Shown: positions 43,367 to 52,168, numbered from the stretch's first letter. The stretch is 64,000 nt of DNA from Oscillibacter sp. MSJ-31 (GCF_018918025.1 NZ_JAHLPT010000002.1:186001-250000); one strand, 5' to 3'. Made by a program: numbers and translations. The notes: a model not told the origin generated them from the letters alone.

Positions 43367-43444
43367 TCCTGCTCGGATATAGTGCGTAATCTTCGAGCAG
43401 ACAAGCTGAGACAAAACTGGTTTTTTCAGAAGGGACACTCTAAA

Positions 43445-43627
43445 TCACATTATTTCTGAATTTCTTAGATGTTCTAGGGCAGCATCCACCAGTTTCAGCT
43501 TCTGCCCCGTGGAACAAGGTAGCTTCCGGATACGCTTCAGTACCTGCTCGGACTGGAACTTTGCCAGCTCCTGCCCAAGTTCCCTCTGCGCCTGCTGTGA
43601 TTTTGGTAAAATCATAAGTACCTCCAT
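43445..43627 (-). CDS. unknown 60-residue helical protein
   Basis: AAGGAGA 7 bases before the ATG. MEVLMILPKSQQAQRELGQE, later AKFQSEQVLKRIRKLPCS; strongly helical and basic. The region to the right (43644-44054) holds no gene I can support. Confidence 0.5.
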   Translation of the reverse strand: MEVLMILPKSQQAQRELGQELAKFQSEQVLKRIRKLPCSTGQKLKLVDAALEHLRNSEIM

Positions 43628-44054
43628 AGATACTCTCCTTCACATTGCGTTTTCTGTTTCAATTTATATACCCTCCTTCGCTGATTTCCTGACAGTGTAG
43701 CACAGATTTAGCTGGAGTGAAAGAACAGTGTGAGCACAAGAAGAAACGTAATTTGACGGAAGGACAAGTACGGTTCCCGCCCGTACACAGCGATTTGGAA
43801 AGCTCCTCGCCCTTTATGCTGTTGACTTTGGTCGTAATATGACATACGAAATCACTATTAAAGTAAACGATTAGGTCAGACGTGAAGGCTCTACACGAGA
43901 TTCATAAACCGCACAGATCTAATTTGAAAGAAACCGCAGAAAAAGGTTCGCAAATGCGAAACAGATTGCAAACAAATATACAGTGCAGAGGAACGGTTGT
44001 TAGTGTACTTACCTTGGAATCTCTTGCACCAGAACGATACAACAAGAACTCATA

Positions 44055-44091
44055 CAGCCTCCGGTTGAAGCCAACCGGAGGCTGCCTTTTT
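44055..44091 (+). terminator. intrinsic terminator
   Basis: CAGCCTCCGGTT / AACCGGAGGCTG, then CCTTTTTC. It ends an unidentified transcript upstream of the toxin-antitoxin operators. Confidence 0.75.
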
Positions 44092-44112
44092 CTGTGCCGT
44101 GAAATATTGAAT

Positions 44113-44242
44113 CGCAACTTGTTTATCCGATATGCTATAAACAAGTTGCGGCCTGTGCAGAGCCAAAAGCGGAAGCAAACTTGTCGTATGACAAGTTTAT
44201 TGCAAAAAACAACTTGACGTATGACAAGTGGTATTATACAAT
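44113..44242 (+). promoter_or_regulatory. promoter with three palindromic CTTGTC operators
   Basis: O1: CGCAACTTGTTTAT / ATAAACAAGTTGCG (44113-44150). O2: AAACTTGTC-GTAT-GACAAGTTT (44177-44198). O3: ACTTGAC-GTAT-GACAAGT (44212-44229) overlaps the -35 of TTGACG-17-TACAAT (44214-44242). All share ACTTG/CAAGT arms. Binding would block the kinase operon; the C-terminal HTH protein of that operon is the likely ligand. Confidence 0.8.
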
Positions 44243-44262
44243 GGCAGCGAGGTGAAGCGCTT

Positions 44263-45081
44263 ATGCAAATGACGAAGGAAAAACAGGATCTGACCTATCT
44301 TTCTTGGTCAGTCTATCGCAATTCTTCCGGAACTGCCGGTTCTTTTCTGAAAGCATACTCCGAACTCGGCGGAAAGAAGACCTATTACAAGCTCTCAAAC
44401 TTCGATAAGGCACGTGGGGTCATTGGGCATGAGTGCGTGAACGAGCTGATCGTTGACCGGCTGCTGACCATACTGGGGATTCCTCATCTGTCCTATCAGC
44501 TGATCCATGCGGATGTTTCAGTGGATGGCAGAACCCATGAGGTTTATCTCTGCGCCTCGGAGGATTTCAAGGCAAAGAGCGAATCCAAGACCGCTTTGGA
44601 TGCCTACAAAGAGTTGGAAGCGCTACCGGATGAGTCCGCTTTGGATTTCTGCATCCGTATGGGATGGGAAGACTATGTTTATCAGATGCTGATCGTAGAC
44701 TATCTGATCCTGAACCGGGATCGCCACGGTGCCAATATTGAGGTGCTGCGCAACAGCCGAAAGAAGACGATTCGTCTGGCTCCCCTGTTTGACCACGGCC
44801 TCTCTCTGCTTTGCAGCTGCCCGGATGATGCTGCGGCGGCTGCATTCGATGTGATGGCCGACAAGCCCTGCAACAACTTTATCGGCTCAAAGTCCACATG
44901 GGATAACCTGCGTATCATTCCGAAGGATAAAATGCCAAAGCTGACGCCGCTGCACGAGAGCGACAGGCGGATACTGATGGAAGGGCTGGACGGCGTGCTT
45001 TCGCAGACGCTTCAGGACAAGATATGGGAAATGATTTGGAAAAGGTGGTGCGCGTATGAAGATTTTTGCCATTCGAGATGA
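44263..45081 (+). CDS. HipA-like serine/threonine kinase toxin
   Basis: Start behind GAGGTGAAG. 272 residues, shorter than HipA (about 440). The kinase core is present: catalytic loop DYLILNRDRHGANIEVL and metal-binding LAPLFDHGLSLL, with an N-terminal YKLSNFDKARGVIGHECVNE resembling the HipA nucleotide region. HipA toxins phosphorylate translation factors such as GltX. The downstream gene overlaps by 26 bp, as in a toxin-antitoxin pair. Confidence 0.8.
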   Translation: MQMTKEKQDLTYLSWSVYRNSSGTAGSFLKAYSELGGKKTYYKLSNFDKARGVIGHECVNELIVDRLLTILGIPHLSYQLIHADVSVDGRTHEVYLCASEDFKAKSESKTALDAYKELEALPDESALDFCIRMGWEDYVYQMLIVDYLILNRDRHGANIEVLRNSRKKTIRLAPLFDHGLSLLCSCPDDAAAAAFDVMADKPCNNFIGSKSTWDNLRIIPKDKMPKLTPLHESDRRILMEGLDGVLSQTLQDKIWEMIWKRWCAYEDFCHSR

Positions 45082-45871
45082 ATCAGCACAGGAGCAGAAG
45101 GATCTGGCGTACCTCCTGTACTACGAGCAGGAAAAGCGGTTCTACATTGAGCTGCCGGAGAACGCAGACGCATGGGAGACACCGCTGCTGCTGGACTCCT
45201 TTGTGAAGCGCGGAGAAACCACAGTCAATTCCTATTGGAGCAAAATCTGGGTTCAGCAGCGGATCGTTCCGACCGACCGCCAGAACATTGGCGAGATTTT
45301 GCGCGACAATCATCTGAAGGAATACGATGAGTATGAGTTATTGATGCTGGCAATGGGGCGATGCGCGCAGGACGATTACTACCTCGTTCCCATTGATGAG
45401 AAGGAGCTTCCGGAAGAAATTACGAAGCGCTTCTCCAAGAGAATTGAAGATGTGCTGCCGCTGGAGGATCATTGCCTGCTGGTGTTTTTCCGGGATGGCG
45501 CGGTGAAGAAGTGCGATTTGCAGAAGCACTTTGAAAAGACGAAGGCGTTTCAGATCCTTCTCAAGAAGCCGGACTATTTTCAGCATGTGCAGATGCAGAC
45601 GGGCGGATACGGCGTTACGTGGGATGTGAACATGACCGTTTCGGATACGATGCTCTATCGAATTGGCAAAAGTGTTCCTCTGACGGCGGCTGATTTCCGA
45701 AACTTTGCCGCCCACAGAGTCATCAACGCAGCGGAAGCGGCGGAGATCTTGGGCTGCTCCCGGCAGAACATCATTGACCTAACAAAACGCGGAAAGCTCC
45801 ATCCGATCAAATCCTCGGAAAAGAGTACGTTGTACCTCAAAAGTGAGATCCTGAAACGGAATTGGCAGTGA
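45056..45871 (+). CDS. DUF2442-like protein with C-terminal HTH, probable antitoxin
   Basis: 271 residues. The middle (VLPLEDHCLLVFFRDGAVKK, then CDLQKHF and VTWDVNMTVSDTMLYRIG) has the DUF2442 pattern. The last 55 residues are an excisionase/MerR-like helix-turn-helix (VINAAEAAEILGCSRQNIID, LTKRGKLHPIKSSEKSTLYL). The N-terminal 110 residues are unassigned. It likely neutralises the HipA-like kinase and represses the promoter through the three palindromes. Confidence 0.72.
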   Translation: MKIFAIRDESAQEQKDLAYLLYYEQEKRFYIELPENADAWETPLLLDSFVKRGETTVNSYWSKIWVQQRIVPTDRQNIGEILRDNHLKEYDEYELLMLAMGRCAQDDYYLVPIDEKELPEEITKRFSKRIEDVLPLEDHCLLVFFRDGAVKKCDLQKHFEKTKAFQILLKKPDYFQHVQMQTGGYGVTWDVNMTVSDTMLYRIGKSVPLTAADFRNFAAHRVINAAEAAEILGCSRQNIIDLTKRGKLHPIKSSEKSTLYLKSEILKRNWQ

Positions 45872-45878
45872 TCATGCG

Positions 45879-45931
45879 TTATACCCCTTTATACCCCTTT
45901 CGAAAAGGGTATAAAGGGGTATAAAAGATTT
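45879..45931 (+). terminator. 18-bp inverted repeat, terminator of toxin-antitoxin operon
   Basis: TTATACCCCTTTATACCC (45879-45896) and its exact complement (45907-45924), then AAGATTTTTG. Each arm contains two ATACCCC repeats, so it may also be a protein-binding site. Confidence 0.65.
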
Positions 45932-45987
45932 TTGGGTATTATGAAACTTGAGTTGTATACCATGAATATTCATTGTACTGATCAAGA

Positions 45988-46066
45988 TTGACAACCATCT
46001 TAGCTTTTGCTATAATATCATTAGAAAAACGGTTCCCCACGACCTGAATTGGTCGTGGGGAGTCTG
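45988..46066 (+). ncRNA. very short RNA: consensus promoter followed at once by hairpin
   Basis: TTGACA-17-TATAAT (45988-46016) is a perfect promoter. About 18 bp later comes CCCCACGACC / GGTCGTGGGG (46035-46060) followed by AGTCTGTGTTTT. There is no room for an ORF, so the product would be an about 45-nt hairpin RNA at the element edge. Confidence 0.5.
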
Positions 46067-46074
46067 TGTTTTAT

Positions 46075-46093
46075 ACCACAATTTTGACCACAA
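46075..46093. repeat. ACCACAA direct repeats, possible integrase arm site
   Basis: ACCACAA at 46075-46081 and 46087-46093, exactly 12 bp apart. A similar pair, GACAACA also 12 bp apart, lies beside tRNA-Ser at 53443-53461. Confidence 0.4.
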
Positions 46094-46206
46094 CTGGACT
46101 CAAAGCAGATAAACACCACCTGTTTAGATATAACCATAAATACTTCTTTAGTACCTATTTACTACCAAAAACGTAATTTTTTGCAACAAAAACAGCACTT
46201 TAAGCC

Positions 46207-46251
46207 TTTGGGAGCAAGATGTCGGGAGTTCGAGTCTCCCATCTCGGACCA
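46207..46251 (+). other. attachment site: 3' half of tRNA-Pro(TGG)
   Basis: Anticodon loop TTTGGGA, the 3' anticodon-stem strand GCAAG, T-arm GGGAG-TTCGAGT-CTCCC, acceptor 3' strand ATCTCGG, A73 and CCA. The 5' half is missing: the bases before it do not pair. This is the displaced 3' end left when an element integrates into a tRNA gene, so the element lies to the left and the native tRNA terminator follows. Confidence 0.8.
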
Positions 46252-46288
46252 CAGCCCCTGAAATCATTCGATTTCAGGGGCTGTTTTC
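46252..46288 (+). terminator. terminator belonging to displaced tRNA-Pro
   Basis: CAGCCCCTGAAATC / GATTTCAGGGGCTG then TTTTC, overlapping the tRNA CCA by no more than one base. Confidence 0.85.
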
Positions 46289-46316
46289 TTATTTAAGTAC
46301 GCACCTCTTTGAACAG

Positions 46317-47633
46317 TTAAAATATTAGCGCACTTTTGAATTCTTGTTCGCAGGTTTTCATTCTTGCGGAAAATTCAGCGTAATTTAGCACATCCACGGG
46401 AATTTTCAGACCATGCTTGGTAATGCTGATGTCATCATGCGGCACGACATTTTTCTCATAGGTCGAACCACGATTCAACCACAATTTCAAATCGTCAGAC
46501 CCTTCCGCTTCCGGATAGAGATAGTAGCCAGCCTTTGCATCAAAACGGAACATATAGGCAAGCACCTGTAAATAATCTCGATTGCCAATGTTATCAATCG
46601 GCTTATACTTGGCGTCGGCAATAATTCTCATTTCGCTGTTCCGGCTGATGAAATCAGGATAGATCAATCCCACATTTCCAGCAAACAATCTCTGCGCGCC
46701 TTTGCCACCTTTATTCATTGGGTGATAAAACACATCTTCTATCAGCGAATTGATGTATTCCTCCCATAACCATGCTCCATCGAACAGGATGCCATATATC
46801 TGTCTCGCCCCTGTCCCGATTTGGTGTTTCTGATGTCGGAGAATTAAGAGGCACAAACGTTGCAATGCGAGATACTCTCTGAAATAAGCGTGTCGGACAG
46901 CATTCTTTTTGTTTTGCTCAATGATCTTCTGCCTGTCACACAGCTCATATTCTGAAGTCGCATCTATAACGAGTTTTACCTCGTCTTTCACTTTGATAAG
47001 AAGATTATTTCCGTAAGACTTTCTTTTGATGAACTCTATGGTATGCCGCACCAGTTCCATCAGGCTGTTATCGTAGGAAAATTCTCTCTGGCTGTATGCA
47101 ACATTTCCTACAAATGGGGTGTTCTTCTCTATATGCCTTGCAACATCAATGGTGCCTTTTACATTTCCGTCATTATACCTACGACGAATATACTTCTTGA
47201 ACAAGCCCTTCCGCATCGCTGCTTTGAGGTAATACGGAAACAGAAACAGCAGAAAATTGAACAGCCGATTATCTTGATTGGCGTCGGAATCCAAATCTAC
47301 TATATTGGGAAAGTCCAGAACTTTGTCTAAAAGATACTGGAAAAAGTAATCCTCACCCTCTCCGCAAAAACGGGATGCGATCACAAGCCGCTCATCACCG
47401 TAGCCAAGAAAGCCCATCACATTGCCGGAGCGATAGGTGTCATTGACGCTTTGGAGGATCATCTGATCTTGCGTAATATCCTCTGCATCTTTTACGGTTT
47501 CAGGAAATACGAACACGCCTTCACGCTCAAGCTGTTCCAACGTTTTATCTGCAATTTTGCCTGTCAGCCTCGCTACTTGAGAAAAGGCATCCTTTTTCTG
47601 CTGAGAGTTATCCTTGATCCTGAGCAGCTTCAT
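46317..47633 (-). CDS. mcrC: McrC-type restriction endonuclease subunit
   Basis: Start at the ATG with GAGGTG 6 bases upstream. 438 residues. The C-terminal nuclease shows GLIYPDFISRNSEMRIIADAKYK, i.e. D...DAK of the PD-(D/E)xK fold, preceded by WLWEEYINSLIEDVFYHP. McrC cuts modified DNA when driven by the McrB GTPase. Overlaps the mcrB end by 26 bp. Confidence 0.9.
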   Translation of the reverse strand: MKLLRIKDNSQQKKDAFSQVARLTGKIADKTLEQLEREGVFVFPETVKDAEDITQDQMILQSVNDTYRSGNVMGFLGYGDERLVIASRFCGEGEDYFFQYLLDKVLDFPNIVDLDSDANQDNRLFNFLLFLFPYYLKAAMRKGLFKKYIRRRYNDGNVKGTIDVARHIEKNTPFVGNVAYSQREFSYDNSLMELVRHTIEFIKRKSYGNNLLIKVKDEVKLVIDATSEYELCDRQKIIEQNKKNAVRHAYFREYLALQRLCLLILRHQKHQIGTGARQIYGILFDGAWLWEEYINSLIEDVFYHPMNKGGKGAQRLFAGNVGLIYPDFISRNSEMRIIADAKYKPIDNIGNRDYLQVLAYMFRFDAKAGYYLYPEAEGSDDLKLWLNRGSTYEKNVVPHDDISITKHGLKIPVDVLNYAEFSARMKTCEQEFKSALIF

Positions 47634-49704
47634 TCTCATCACCTCTGGCGGGTTTCTTATAACCGTATGCCCTCGCGAACCGATTCATAATCCCTTCCTC
47701 ATCGTACATTCCCTGAATGTACTCCTGCAGGAGCGGCTGCAAGTAATCCGTCCAAAGCTGGTCAAAATCAAGTGTTTTCAACTTTAGGAAGTAAGACGCT
47801 CCGATCTGATAATTTTCATTCAGATCCTCAACCTCTGCGATTGCCTTATTGAGCGCAGCCATCCTTCTGATTGCTTCAGCCTCTAATTCCTCGTTTTCCA
47901 GCGAGGCAAGCATTTCAAGACGCTCATCCGCTCTGAGTTCTACAAAACGGAAGCGACGACGCATGGCAAAATCAAAGCTGTCCACAGAGCGGTCGATATC
48001 GTTCATGGTGCCGATGATATAGACATTTTCAGGAATATAGAACTTTTCGCCGGGGTCAGAGTGCAGATTAGAATATTGCGTGGAGATTTCTCCGGCTTTG
48101 CCGCGATAACCGGGATCTATCGCAAAGAACAGTTCACCGAAAATCTTTGAAATCTCGCCGCGGTTGATTTCATCTATAATGAATATGTATTTTTTCAGTT
48201 CCTCCTGTTTTGCCTTTGCTTTTGAAACTGTACTTTTCTTCGCTTTGATTGCTTTATAGATAGCAAAGTCATAGGAGTATCCTTGTGTAGCAAACGTCTT
48301 TCCGAAAAAGGACGTGATATCCTTTATTTTTTCAAACTTCTGCCCGGATTCCAGCATCTTTCTAACTTCATCCAGATTCAGAGCAAGCCTGTTGACAGAT
48401 GCGTTACCGGGAATGGAAATATGGATATGCCCGTCATCCACGCCGGTAATGGTAAATTCATTTCCATTGATCGTTTTAAATGTGTCAACGCCAAACTCAA
48501 CGCCGGAGAAAAACTCTGTCATGGATTCTTGAACCGTGACTTCCTTTTCTACGGTTTCTCTGGATTTTTGGGAGTCCTCATAGTTCTTTCTGGCACGGGC
48601 AACAAACTTCTTGAAAATGCCATCCTGCAATTCAAAGCCCATTGTCCCATCATCATTGATTTTCGGTCTTAGTCCTTCAACAAAATCAGAGTAGTCATAA
48701 CTCGGATGGAACTGAACGAACTCAACCTGTTTCTTCTGCTCGTCAGTAAGAAGTGTGTAATCGTCAAAGTACCCATTGCTGATGATGTCCGCAGCGATTT
48801 CTTTAGCAAGATAAGATTTTCCGGTACCGGGCGCACCTCTGAAAATCAGATTTTTTGATTCAATCAGCATAGAAGAAAACGGATTTCGGTATCCCTTGAA
48901 CTGTTGAACAAGCTCTTCCTGAACAGCAGCTTCCGTTTCTGCCGCTGCGGTTTCCTTCTCATCTTTTTCGCGGTATGTCAAAATGAACTGATCTCCCGGT
49001 TCACCGAAACGCTTCAAACATTCCTGAACGAAGATAATCGTAGAGAATATATTCCAGCTATAAATAACAAACTGGCGGCCGTTATCATAGCTGTAGGTCA
49101 AGTACTCTAACGAGTTGCGGTGCTTCTTGTACTCATCGACACTCGTATAAATACCTCTAATCATGTCACTATTAGGGCTGTATTTGCAAACGGGAAAGCT
49201 CTCCTTGTCCTCAACGGATAATGCGGCAAGCTGCTTCTCAAATATCTGGCAGGCAATACGCGGCATAGTCTGATTAGAATTTCTTTTTTCGCCTTTGTTG
49301 TATGCACGCTTGATGATATCCCCATTTGCCTTCTCGAAATAAGCATTCAGCGGCTTATAGTTATCCCCAAGGTTCAGATCTTCCATGGTAAAGCGTTCAT
49401 CTGTTGACTTTACACTCTCAGCAGTAATAGACAACTCGAACTTTTCCTGCGGTTTTGTTTCAATAGTGAAGCCCCGGCTTTCCAGATAGTTCTTTGCATC
49501 GGCACTGGTAAATGCTTCTGTTGAAATATCCGTACCATTCGCCAAATGGTCAGCAACGGCCATCACATACTTCGGCGGGTATTTTTTTCCATTCTCAGAC
49601 ACAAGAACATATTTTACGCTCGTATTATGTTCGGGAACCCCGTTCTCGTCGATGAATTTCAGGGCGTCGATAATATTCTGCTTCTTCAGCTTCGGTATAG
49701 CCAT
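47608..49704 (-). CDS. mcrB: McrB-type GTPase subunit
   Basis: 698 residues from the ATG behind GGAGGTG. The AAA+ GTPase core has Walker A FRGAPGTGKSYLAKEI, Walker B KKYIFIIDEINRGEISKIFG and the McrB signature IIGTMNDIDRSVDSFDFAMRR. The N-terminal 85 residues (SVKYVLVSENGKKYPPKYVM) look like the head domain of ScoMcrA-type proteins, which recognises modified DNA. Type IV restriction. Confidence 0.92.
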   Translation of the reverse strand: MAIPKLKKQNIIDALKFIDENGVPEHNTSVKYVLVSENGKKYPPKYVMAVADHLANGTDISTEAFTSADAKNYLESRGFTIETKPQEKFELSITAESVKSTDERFTMEDLNLGDNYKPLNAYFEKANGDIIKRAYNKGEKRNSNQTMPRIACQIFEKQLAALSVEDKESFPVCKYSPNSDMIRGIYTSVDEYKKHRNSLEYLTYSYDNGRQFVIYSWNIFSTIIFVQECLKRFGEPGDQFILTYREKDEKETAAAETEAAVQEELVQQFKGYRNPFSSMLIESKNLIFRGAPGTGKSYLAKEIAADIISNGYFDDYTLLTDEQKKQVEFVQFHPSYDYSDFVEGLRPKINDDGTMGFELQDGIFKKFVARARKNYEDSQKSRETVEKEVTVQESMTEFFSGVEFGVDTFKTINGNEFTITGVDDGHIHISIPGNASVNRLALNLDEVRKMLESGQKFEKIKDITSFFGKTFATQGYSYDFAIYKAIKAKKSTVSKAKAKQEELKKYIFIIDEINRGEISKIFGELFFAIDPGYRGKAGEISTQYSNLHSDPGEKFYIPENVYIIGTMNDIDRSVDSFDFAMRRRFRFVELRADERLEMLASLENEELEAEAIRRMAALNKAIAEVEDLNENYQIGASYFLKLKTLDFDQLWTDYLQPLLQEYIQGMYDEEGIMNRFARAYGYKKPARGDENEAAQDQG

Positions 49705-49930
49705 GCTGCACCTCCGATATTTCAAGTTCACTTATGGCTCACGGTAGAAGCGTTCGGCAAATGCCTGCTGGATGATGTGGTCGTTTTCTTTCGTGAGGCC
49801 GTACGCAATTATCAATATCATAGTACCATCGATTTTAGCAAAAGACAAGAATCCGCATTATGCATACGCAATACTGTCGCAGAATTATCTTAGTTTTTTA
49901 CACATTTCATCTATACCAAAACAGGGAAAA

Positions 49931-49972
49931 ACAGAGGCAAGGATTGATAGGAATCCTTGCCTCTGTTTTTTC
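49931..49972. terminator. terminator of integrase gene
   Basis: ACAGAGGCAAGGATT / AATCCTTGCCTCTGT with short loop and T-runs on both strands. The 226 bp between mcrB and here hold nothing else I can support. Confidence 0.8.
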
Positions 49973-49985
49973 ACTTCCGTGACTT

Positions 49986-51563
49986 CTATTTTCTCCCCAG
50001 CATTGCCGCCACCACCTCATAATGCTTCTTCACCGTATTTCGTGCCAGGCCGGTTCGATTGGCGAGAGTGGAGAACTCCGTGACCTCCGGGTGGAGACGC
50101 ATATAGTCCCACAGCTTGCGCTGCTTCTTTGTTAGCTTTTCCGGCGGGGCGATGCCCGCAAGCTGCTCCTTGAGATTTTTGCGTTCCTCGTTCATCTCCG
50201 TGATCAGCGCCTTGAGCTTTTCCTCGCAGTCCTCGCGGGTATGGGCGTAGACGTTGCGGGAATGCTGTGTCCCGTCCGGCCATATGGGAGAATAGCGCCC
50301 CTCAAACAGGTGGTCATTGAGTTCGCTGACGCAGCCGGTGCCCGGTTTCCTTTTCTTCCCCACATAGGGCTGGAAGTCCACGATGCCTTTCTGCTCCGGC
50401 TCCGCTTCTTCCTGCGGCTCCATCTTGCCGATGCTCCGGTCGATGCTGGCGGCGGCTGCCCGCTGCATATCGCCGGTGATGTGGGTGTAGATGTCCAGCG
50501 TTGTCACCGCAGACACATGGCCCAGCATAGCGGAGAGGGTTTTCACATCCATGCCATTTTCCAGTGCCAGCGTTGCGAAGGTATGTCGCAGATCATGGAA
50601 TCTGACACGCTTGCAGTCTGCCCGCTCCAGTATCGTCTGAAGCCGCCTGCGCGCCACGCCGGGCGTGATCGGTCGATCCGCCTTCACCGGGGACGGAAAA
50701 ATCCAGCGGGAGTCCACCTTTTTGCGGTATTCCCGCAGCACGGCCAGCACCGCAGGCGGCAGCACCAGCTTTCGGACAGATGCCTTGGTTTTGGGCGGGA
50801 TGATCTGCAATTCGCCGTTTACCGTGTACGCCTGTTTGTTGACGGTCAGCACACCGGTTTCAAAGTTCAGATCCTCCCATTGAAGTGCTATCAATTCACC
50901 CCGCCGCAGACCGGTGCAGAGATCCAGCAGGAACAGCTCGTAGTACCCGTCCGCCTGCGCCTGAATGAGAAATTTCTGCAATTCCTCCCGATCCAGCACC
51001 TGCATCTCCTTTGCCTTTTTCGGCGGCAGCTTGCAGCCGATGGCTGGGTTTGTACGGAGCAAGTCATCCCGCACGGCCCGTTCCAAGGCGGAGCGGCAGA
51101 CCGCGTGGCACATCCGCACCATGCGGTCGGAAAGTCCCGCGCCGTATTGCTCCGTCAGACGCTTGCGGCCATTCTTTTTCAGCCGCCCGTAGAACTGCTG
51201 CAAATCATTCTGCGACAATTTGTTCAGTGGGGTTTTTCCGATCTCCGGCAGGACATGGTTGTAAATGACATTTTCGTAGTTGTTCTGCGTGGAGGCGCGG
51301 AGCGTCGGCTTGCTGTGGGTTTCATACCAGTAGCATAGCCAGTCTCCGAACAGCATATCCGGTTTGACCTTTCGGTCATTTCGCCCCACCATGCTTTCGG
51401 TAAGTGTTTTTAGTTTCTCCTGACATTCCCGCTTTGTTTTGGCGAGAACATTCTTCGTCTTGGGAAGGCCATTGTCATCATAGCCGATGACAACACGGCC
51501 CTCCCACCGGCCGTCGCCGCGCTGTCTTACGGTGCCGGTTCCGCTTTTCCGTTTCTTTGCCAA
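49986..51563 (-). CDS. tyrosine-family integrase with C-terminal extension
   Basis: The TTG at 51563 is the start (AAGGAG upstream); the frame stays open further but only as antisense of another gene. 525 residues: arm-binding domain (TGTVRQRGDGRWEGRV), core-binding domain, catalytic domain with R (CTGLRRGELIALQW), HDLRHTFATLALENG, LGHVSAVTTLDIYTH. A 120-residue extension repeats an arm-type fold (TGCVSELNDHLFEGRYSPIW) and ends in an HTH (FSTLANRTGLARNTVKKHYE). Its 5' end abuts a truncated gene, so this is one end of an element. Confidence 0.92.
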   Translation of the reverse strand: MAKKRKSGTGTVRQRGDGRWEGRVVIGYDDNGLPKTKNVLAKTKRECQEKLKTLTESMVGRNDRKVKPDMLFGDWLCYWYETHSKPTLRASTQNNYENVIYNHVLPEIGKTPLNKLSQNDLQQFYGRLKKNGRKRLTEQYGAGLSDRMVRMCHAVCRSALERAVRDDLLRTNPAIGCKLPPKKAKEMQVLDREELQKFLIQAQADGYYELFLLDLCTGLRRGELIALQWEDLNFETGVLTVNKQAYTVNGELQIIPPKTKASVRKLVLPPAVLAVLREYRKKVDSRWIFPSPVKADRPITPGVARRRLQTILERADCKRVRFHDLRHTFATLALENGMDVKTLSAMLGHVSAVTTLDIYTHITGDMQRAAAASIDRSIGKMEPQEEAEPEQKGIVDFQPYVGKKRKPGTGCVSELNDHLFEGRYSPIWPDGTQHSRNVYAHTREDCEEKLKALITEMNEERKNLKEQLAGIAPPEKLTKKQRKLWDYMRLHPEVTEFSTLANRTGLARNTVKKHYEVVAAMLGRK

Positions 51564-51569
51564 GGTCTC

Positions 51570-51833
51570 AACTCCTTCCCGAGCAAGAGAATCGCATCCG
51601 ACGGCAGACCCATCGAAGTCACCGATACCCCCTCGGGCCTGAGCGAGAGCGCGGGCATCAGGAACAGCATCAAGCAGCCGGTCATGCGCCGTGATCTTGA
51701 GCGCGCCGGCACGGAGATCTATGTCCTGCCGCAGTACAAGCTCACCTACGATGAGAACGGCTACTGCGTCAAGAAGGAGAAGTGCCGCATCCCGGACGAT
51801 ATTGCAGCGAAGCTCGCGGAGATGAACAAGTGA
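51570..51833 (+). pseudogene. 3' fragment of a gene cut by integration
   Basis: An open frame without start reads FPSKRIASDGRPIEVTDTPS up to AAKLAEMNK and a stop at 51833. Its upstream part is replaced by the integrase gene on the other strand. High GC like the backbone or prophage. I do not recognise the family; the missing part may lie at the other end of the element. Confidence 0.6.
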
Positions 51834-51893
51834 GCAAGGCCAGGGCAGCTCCGGCCGGCCCTGAAATAACAAAAGCCGCTCGAGGGCGGCAAA

Positions 51894-51922
51894 TTGACAA
51901 GGCGCGGCGCGCGTGGTATGAT
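51894..51922 (+). promoter_or_regulatory. toxin mRNA promoter
   Basis: TTGACA (51894-51899), 17-bp spacer, TATGAT (51917-51922). The toxin ribosome site is inside a hairpin, CCCCC-TCAA-GGGGG (51956-51969), which should limit translation. Confidence 0.85.
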
Positions 51923-51976
51923 GAGCGTGCCAGTAAGAGCGTGAAACAGGTTGTTCCCCCTCAAGGGGGTGACCGC

Positions 51977-52057
51977 ATGACGACGATGGAAGTATTGACG
52001 CTTCTATTGCTCCTCGCTACGGTTATCTTCGGTATCCTTGGGTACATAAAGAAATAA
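51977..52057 (+). CDS. type I toxin, Hol_Tox (holin-like) family
   Basis: 26 residues: MTTMEVLTLLLLLATVIFGI, then a lysine-ending tail. One membrane helix and basic end match the small TxpA/BsrG/Hol_Tox membrane toxins of Firmicutes prophages. GGGGGTG ribosome site is sequestered in a stem. An antisense promoter lies downstream, completing a type I toxin-antitoxin locus. Confidence 0.85.
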   Translation: MTTMEVLTLLLLLATVIFGILGYIKK

Positions 52058-52147
52058 CCGTCACCTAAACGGCAGCGGCTTTCCTTCAAGCTCTAAACTT
52101 GTATGGGGGAGCGACCTGCACCGTCCAAAGTGAGCCGTTCCTGCTGA
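52045..52147 (-). ncRNA. antitoxin antisense RNA
   Basis: A consensus minus-strand promoter, TTGACA-17-TATATT, sits at 52181-52153. RNA from about 52147 leftwards would overlap the toxin mRNA 3' region and end at CCGT/ACGG followed by TTATTTCTTT near 52050. End points are estimates. Confidence 0.7.
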
Positions 52148-52168
52148 CCTTGAATATATCACGCCGAA

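Noticed and set aside
43882-44217. 111-residue ORF upstream of the HipA-like gene
   Set aside because: It spans a terminator and two palindromic operators, has no ribosome site and has unlikely composition.
50241-51338. 365-residue plus-strand ORF over the integrase
   Set aside because: Antisense shadow in GC-rich DNA; the integrase motifs are unambiguous on the minus strand.
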